Positions 5,750 to 9,752 of a stretch of DNA of 9,752 nucleotides are shown piece after piece (the stretch's first letter is position 1; each line of letters begins with the position of its first letter). Source of the DNA: Pseudomonadota bacterium (lineage in GTDB: Bacteria; Pseudomonadota; Alphaproteobacteria; Acetobacterales; Acetobacteraceae). The stretch covers positions 1 to 9,752 of the forward strand of contig JAJZEG010000301.1 in the NCBI GenBank assembly GCA_021828605.1, given 5' to 3'. Both the position numbers and the translations under genes were made by a program. The notes beneath the pieces were generated by a model. It saw nothing but the letters and a program-made list of their open reading frames with translations, searched no databases and was not told where the DNA came from.

Positions 5750-8700
5750 TCATACCGCGATCTCCATCACCGCGCCGGTGCTGGTCCAAACCAACAAGGC
5801 GGTCACTGGCTGATCGGGATGGATCGCCCGCAACACGCTCGCATAGGCACGCAGCTGCGCGATATAGGGTTTCGGCACACCCTCCATGGTCGTCGGCGGC
5901 GCGCGATCAGTCTTGTAATCGGCCAATAAAATCCGGTCCGGTGCGATCATCAACCGATCAATAATCCCGCCAATCTCGGTCCGGCCAATTATCCCGGCAA
6001 TCGGCGCCTCCGCGCGCGATCCGGGTGCGAACAACGCCGCCATCGCCGGATGCGCGATAATGCCCATCATATCGCCGAGCAATTTTTCCTGCGCGGACAG
6101 CGCCAGCCCATGTCCCGGCTGCGCCAAATAGGCCTGCGCCGCCGCTCGTCGCTGATCAGGCGGCAAATCGGGCACATGCTGTAGTAACGCATGGATCAAC
6201 CGCCCGCGCGCCAAAGCCGCCTCGCGCGCGCCTGATCCCTGGCCCGCGCGCGGTGACGCGCTCGCCAGCCCGCTCGGTTCGCCCTCCGCACTCCGGCTCG
6301 GCACCAGCCGATCAATCGGATCGGCGGGCAAAGGCGGCGGCACGGATTGCCAATTCTGGTCCGCCCCGATCCAGTCCGGCAACGCCGCCTGCTCCGCCAA
6401 TGTGCGCGCCGCAGGCCGATCCGGCGCCGCCGTCTGCGCGCTCGCCTGCTCCAACGCCTGATCGGCCCACGGCAGCCCAATCGGCACCGGCTCGAACGCC
6501 ATGTCCGCCACCGCGCGCTGCACCGATTGATACCAACATCCCGCTTGCACCCCTTTTTTCGGCGCCGCACCACAAATAACCAACCGATCCTCCGCCCGGG
6601 TCAGCGCGACATAAAGCAGCCGATTATACTCCTCCAAGGCTGCCTGTTTAACCTCACCCAACCCGTCATTGACCGCCTCACTCCGCTGATCAGCGCGCGG
6701 GCTGAATACCGGCACCTCCAAACCCGATTGCGGGGCGCGCAGCCAATGCAGGTTTTCATGATGGCGGGGTATGCTGGTGGTATCGGGCAAAATCACCAAA
6801 GGCGCTTGCAACCCTTTGGCCCCATGCACCGTCATCAACCGCACCCGATCCCCCGCCGCCTCAGCCTCGCGCTTGATCTCCGCCGCCGAGGCATCAAGCG
6901 CCGCCAAAAACGCCTGCAAACTCGGCGGCTGGGTGCGGGAAAAATCAATCGCGGCTGCTAACAATTCGTCAATCGGCTCACTCGCTTCCGGCCCGAGCCG
7001 CGCCAGCAACCGCGCCCGCCCGCCCATCGGCCCCAAAACCTCCGCCAACAGCAGGTAGGGTGCGACGAAATCCACCCGTTTTTGCAAGGCCGCAAACAAA
7101 TCCTCAGCCGCGCGATAATCCTCTGCACCCGCCGCACGCTGCGCCAACGCCGCGCGCAACGACCCACCCCGCCCCATCGCCAAATCCATCAACGCCGCAT
7201 CCGACAACCCGCCCAACGGGCTCGCCAGATAGGTCGCAAACGACACATCATCCTCAGGCAATAACAAAGCCTGCATCAAGGCAACCAAATCCGCCACCGC
7301 CCGCGTCTCGGTCAAAATCATCCGATCCAGCCCTGCCACCGCAACGCCCTGATCCTTCAGCGCCCGGGTCAAAGCCGGACCAAACTCATTGCGTGATCGC
7401 ACTAAAATGAGAATATCACCCGCCTGCAAGGTCCGCTTGCGCGCTGGCAAGTCCATCACCCCGATTTGCGCCGCAATCCAGGCGGCAATCCCCTCGGCCA
7501 GGCGCCGCCGCGCCGAGCTTTGCCCGATATAATAATCACCCACCTGCCAGCCCTCGAGCCCCGGCTCGGCCTCAGCGGGCACTAACGGCCACAGCATCAC
7601 CGATCCCGCTTGCCCCGCCCGACTAATCCCGTGGCTCAGCCGCTCGGAAGCCGCCACCACGCCCGCGCGCGCATCGCCCTCGGCAAAGACCTGATCCACC
7701 AGCGATAATATCGGCGCGGTCGAGCGAAACGAGGTCTCCAACGTCCCATCATGCCAACGCGCTTGCGCATCAATCACCGTGCGACCAATGGTCTGGCGCC
7801 ACTGATCAAACACCGCCAAATTAGCGCCCTGGAACGAATAGATCGATTGCTTGCGATCCCCCACAGCAAAAATCGAGCGCGGCAATTTTGCATCATCCCG
7901 CGCGCCCGACCCCGCAAAAAACTCAGCGGCGATCTGATCAATCACCTGCCATTGCGCGGGCGCGATATCCTGCACCTCATCGAGCAACACATGATCAAGC
8001 CCGCCATCCAATTTATAGAGCACCCAGGCAGCACCCGGATTGCGCAAAAGCTGCGCCGCCCGCGCGATCAAGTCCGCATAATCAAATCGCGCTTCCTGCT
8101 GCTTGGCACTGCCATCCGCCGCGCGGATCGGCAGCACCAAATCAATCAGGGCCGCCGAGAGTTCCGCCAAAACCAATGACGCGCACTGATCCCGATATCG
8201 CAACAACCGTGCCTGTTCCGCACCAATCACCATCACGAGTTCAGGCACCGCCTCCTGCAACGCTTTGCTCATAAGGAAACGGATCGCCCGCGCCTCACCA
8301 CCCTCGGTCAATAACAGCGCGCACCAGCGATCCAATAGCAGCGCCCGCTCAGCCTCCGGCCTGCCGATAATCTCCAGCAAATCCAACGCATTTTGCTTTG
8401 CCTTGGTCGAGCTTTCCGCCGCACAACGCTGCAACGCCGTGCGTAACGGCCCCTGATCCATCCCCGCCACCACCTGCGCGCGCAGCATCGCCGCGTCGGC
8501 CTCCGGCGCGTCTAACGCGGCACGCTGCAACGCCTTGATCGCCGCCGCCGAGCCATGCTGGGCGAGCAGGCTGGCGAACCGGTTGCGTTGATCCGATAAC
8601 AAAATGTCAATCAACGAAGCGAACTGGGTTTCCGAAATCTCCCCGGCCAACCGCAGCAATGCGTCGGTCGGCGCACGCGCTTTATCGCCCAACACCGCCT

Positions 8701-9181
8701 CGCGCGCCGCCCTGCGCCGCAAACTGGTCTCCGCATCATCCGAAACAGCAAAATGCGGCGTGATCCCCGCCTCTAACGGAAACCGCCGCAGCAAAGACTG
8801 ACAAAATGCATGAACCGTATCGATGCGCATCCCGCCTGGCAAATCCAGCACCAATCCAAATAACGCCCGCGCCCGGTCCCGATGCGCCCGGTTCACCGCA
8901 ACATCGAGTTGGCCTAACGCCTGATCCAGCCGCGCATCATCCAAGGTCGCCCAAAATCCCAGCCGATCACGCAGCCGGATCGCCATTTCCGCCGCCGCCG
9001 CGCGGGTAAAGGTCAAACAGAGAATCCGCGCCGGATTCGCCCCCGCCAGCATCAACCGCAACAGCCGATCGGTGAGCAATTTGGTCTTGCCCGACCCCGC
9101 CGAGGCCGCCACAAACGCCGAAACCACCGGGTTCGCCGCCGCGCGCTGCGCCGCCTCGGCCTGCAAAATCGCCTCACCCAT
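5750..9181 (-). CDS. addA: AddA, ATP-dependent helicase/exonuclease subunit A
   Basis: Motor and nuclease subunit of the AddAB complex, which unwinds and resects double-strand breaks for RecA loading (the functional counterpart of RecBCD). The 1143-residue protein has the UvrD-type motifs in order. They are Walker A ASAGSGKT (26-33), Ia LCLTFTRAAAAEMA, II LLDEVQDIAPAQW (near 400), III FAVGDRKQSIYSFQGA (near 440), IV ETSFRS (near 484), V MTVHGAKGLQ (near 784) and VI YVALTRAEDR (near 857). A Pro/Ala-rich linker (about 885-985) leads to a RecB-type nuclease domain: RGRLIHALLQ, GGIIDRL, LADYKTD (Asp and Lys near 1085) and YIAQLRAYASVL. Helicase and nuclease residues all look intact. Motif II reads DEVQDI where DEAQDT is common; the essential D, E, Q and D are kept. 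ATG at 9181 shares one base with the addB stop (TAATG), and a weak GGGA lies nine bases upstream. TGA is at 5750-5752. Confidence 0.97.
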   Translation of the reverse strand: MGEAILQAEAAQRAAANPVVSAFVAASAGSGKTKLLTDRLLRLMLAGANPARILCLTFTRAAAAEMAIRLRDRLGFWATLDDARLDQALGQLDVAVNRAHRDRARALFGLVLDLPGGMRIDTVHAFCQSLLRRFPLEAGITPHFAVSDDAETSLRRRAAREAVLGDKARAPTDALLRLAGEISETQFASLIDILLSDQRNRFASLLAQHGSAAAIKALQRAALDAPEADAAMLRAQVVAGMDQGPLRTALQRCAAESSTKAKQNALDLLEIIGRPEAERALLLDRWCALLLTEGGEARAIRFLMSKALQEAVPELVMVIGAEQARLLRYRDQCASLVLAELSAALIDLVLPIRAADGSAKQQEARFDYADLIARAAQLLRNPGAAWVLYKLDGGLDHVLLDEVQDIAPAQWQVIDQIAAEFFAGSGARDDAKLPRSIFAVGDRKQSIYSFQGANLAVFDQWRQTIGRTVIDAQARWHDGTLETSFRSTAPILSLVDQVFAEGDARAGVVAASERLSHGISRAGQAGSVMLWPLVPAEAEPGLEGWQVGDYYIGQSSARRRLAEGIAAWIAAQIGVMDLPARKRTLQAGDILILVRSRNEFGPALTRALKDQGVAVAGLDRMILTETRAVADLVALMQALLLPEDDVSFATYLASPLGGLSDAALMDLAMGRGGSLRAALAQRAAGAEDYRAAEDLFAALQKRVDFVAPYLLLAEVLGPMGGRARLLARLGPEASEPIDELLAAAIDFSRTQPPSLQAFLAALDASAAEIKREAEAAGDRVRLMTVHGAKGLQAPLVILPDTTSIPRHHENLHWLRAPQSGLEVPVFSPRADQRSEAVNDGLGEVKQAALEEYNRLLYVALTRAEDRLVICGAAPKKGVQAGCWYQSVQRAVADMAFEPVPIGLPWADQALEQASAQTAAPDRPAARTLAEQAALPDWIGADQNWQSVPPPLPADPIDRLVPSRSAEGEPSGLASASPRAGQGSGAREAALARGRLIHALLQHVPDLPPDQRRAAAQAYLAQPGHGLALSAQEKLLGDMMGIIAHPAMAALFAPGSRAEAPIAGIIGRTEIGGIIDRLMIAPDRILLADYKTDRAPPTTMEGVPKPYIAQLRAYASVLRAIHPDQPVTALLVWTSTGAVMEIAV

Positions 9182-9752
9182 TAGCTATCATCCCATTCCG
9201 CGCGCCGCGACACCCCGGCAAAAGGCTGATCATAGGGGCTGCGTCCCGGATGCGGCTTATCGCGATAGGGCGTCTCCGGATGAGCAAAATACGCCAGCAA
9301 AATCGGGATCTCGCGCCGTGCCTGCTCGATAATTTCGCGCAGCCGCTCTGGATTATCGGCAAATAACGCGCGGGTTTCGCCCTCGGTCGCCCCGCCCGAT
9401 AATTTCCAGTACGCCAACTCCTGAACCGGCTGCGCATACGCCGCACCAAACCCGCCCGCCTCGGCGATCACCGCCTCTAACGGTAATTGCGGCGCTCGAC
9501 CGGTCTCGACATCTTTTTCCACCGGCGGCTTGCCGGTTTTGAAATCAATCAAGGTGATTCCCGCCTGACGCCGCTCAATCCGATCCGCCCGACCCCGCAC
9601 ACTAAACCCGTCAACATGCCAGCGCCCGGATTGTTCAGTGCTCACATCATCGACCTGGCCAAGCACCCCCATCCGCTCGCGCTCAATCGCCACAACCCAA
9701 GCGGCAATCCGTTGCAACCGCACCAGCCAAAACGCCTCCAACCCGCCGCGCA
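9181..9752 (-). CDS. addB: AddB, helicase-nuclease subunit B, C-terminal part
   Basis: C-terminal nuclease region of the AddB partner of AddA. The frame is open to the right edge of the window, so the N-terminal inactive-helicase part is missing; a TTG at 9741 is internal. The visible 190 or so residues carry the RecB-family PD-(D/E)xK nuclease. VRGRADRIER supplies the first Asp, LIDFKTG the Asp and Lys, and QLPLEAVIAE the QxxxEA-type motif. LAYWKLSG and a C-terminal TPYRDKPHPG/AEWDD end typical of alphaproteobacterial AddB follow. No cysteine occurs in this part, so the C-terminal Cys cluster that binds iron-sulfur in Bacillus AddB is absent. The stop TAA overlaps the addA start by one base, which indicates one transcript and probable coupled translation. 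Confidence 0.92.
   Translation of the reverse strand, partial: RGGLEAFWLVRLQRIAAWVVAIERERMGVLGQVDDVSTEQSGRWHVDGFSVRGRADRIERRQAGITLIDFKTGKPPVEKDVETGRAPQLPLEAVIAEAGGFGAAYAQPVQELAYWKLSGGATEGETRALFADNPERLREIIEQARREIPILLAYFAHPETPYRDKPHPGRSPYDQPFAGVSRRAEWDDS

Noticed and set aside
6196..6573. Very Arg/Cys-rich 125-residue - strand frame inside addA
   Set aside because: Out-of-frame reading of the Ala/Pro-rich AddA linker; composition is what a frame shift of GCG/CGC codons gives.
6347..6961. 204-residue + strand frame opposite addA
   Set aside because: Arg/Pro/Gln-rich antisense frame over the AddA linker and motif V-VI region; AddA motifs on the other strand explain the sequence.

Overview
The window comes from a GC-rich bacterium. 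It is almost fully coding and carries no rRNA, tRNA, CRISPR array or insertion sequence that I can see. Protein content points to an alphaproteobacterium: AddA/AddB of the alphaproteobacterial type, an FtsI C-terminus with an alphaproteobacterial-style end (GGYVSAPAVGRIIARIGPML), and a Zymomonas-like hpnABCDE order. A member of the Acetobacteraceae or a relative is my best guess, but this is inference from protein flavour and not a placement.

Layout. From position 1 to 537, on the + strand, is the 3' part of ftsI, beginning exactly at the KTG active-site triad. Everything else reads on the - strand. Starting from the right edge the order is: 3' end of addB (9752-9181), complete addA (9181-5750), a 64-base spacer, then hpnA (5682-4633), hpnB (4630-3488), hpnC (3491-2649), hpnD (2652-1780) and hpnE (1783-518). 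hpnE converges on ftsI and its last bases overlap the ftsI reading frame. No stretch longer than 300 bases lacks a gene.

How the genes work together. AddB and AddA form the helicase-nuclease that resects double-strand breaks for RecA-dependent repair. Their genes are joined by a one-base stop/start overlap. The hpn block is a squalene/hopanoid operon. HpnD condenses two farnesyl diphosphates to presqualene diphosphate, HpnC converts this to hydroxysqualene, and the flavoprotein HpnE reduces it to squalene. HpnA (SDR family) and HpnB (membrane GT2 glycosyltransferase) are hopanoid-associated proteins without a settled reaction. hpnB/C, hpnC/D and hpnD/E each overlap by ATGA, suggesting translational coupling of the squalene-forming enzymes. 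Squalene-hopene cyclase (shc/hpnF), which often follows hpnE, is not in the window.

The main oddity is the left junction. ftsI is not followed by murE as in a standard division/cell-wall cluster, its frame runs about 95 residues past the usual FtsI end, and base composition changes along that tail. This could be a rearrangement scar or a misjudged gene end. I found no convincing new biological system; the other findings are modest organisational points.
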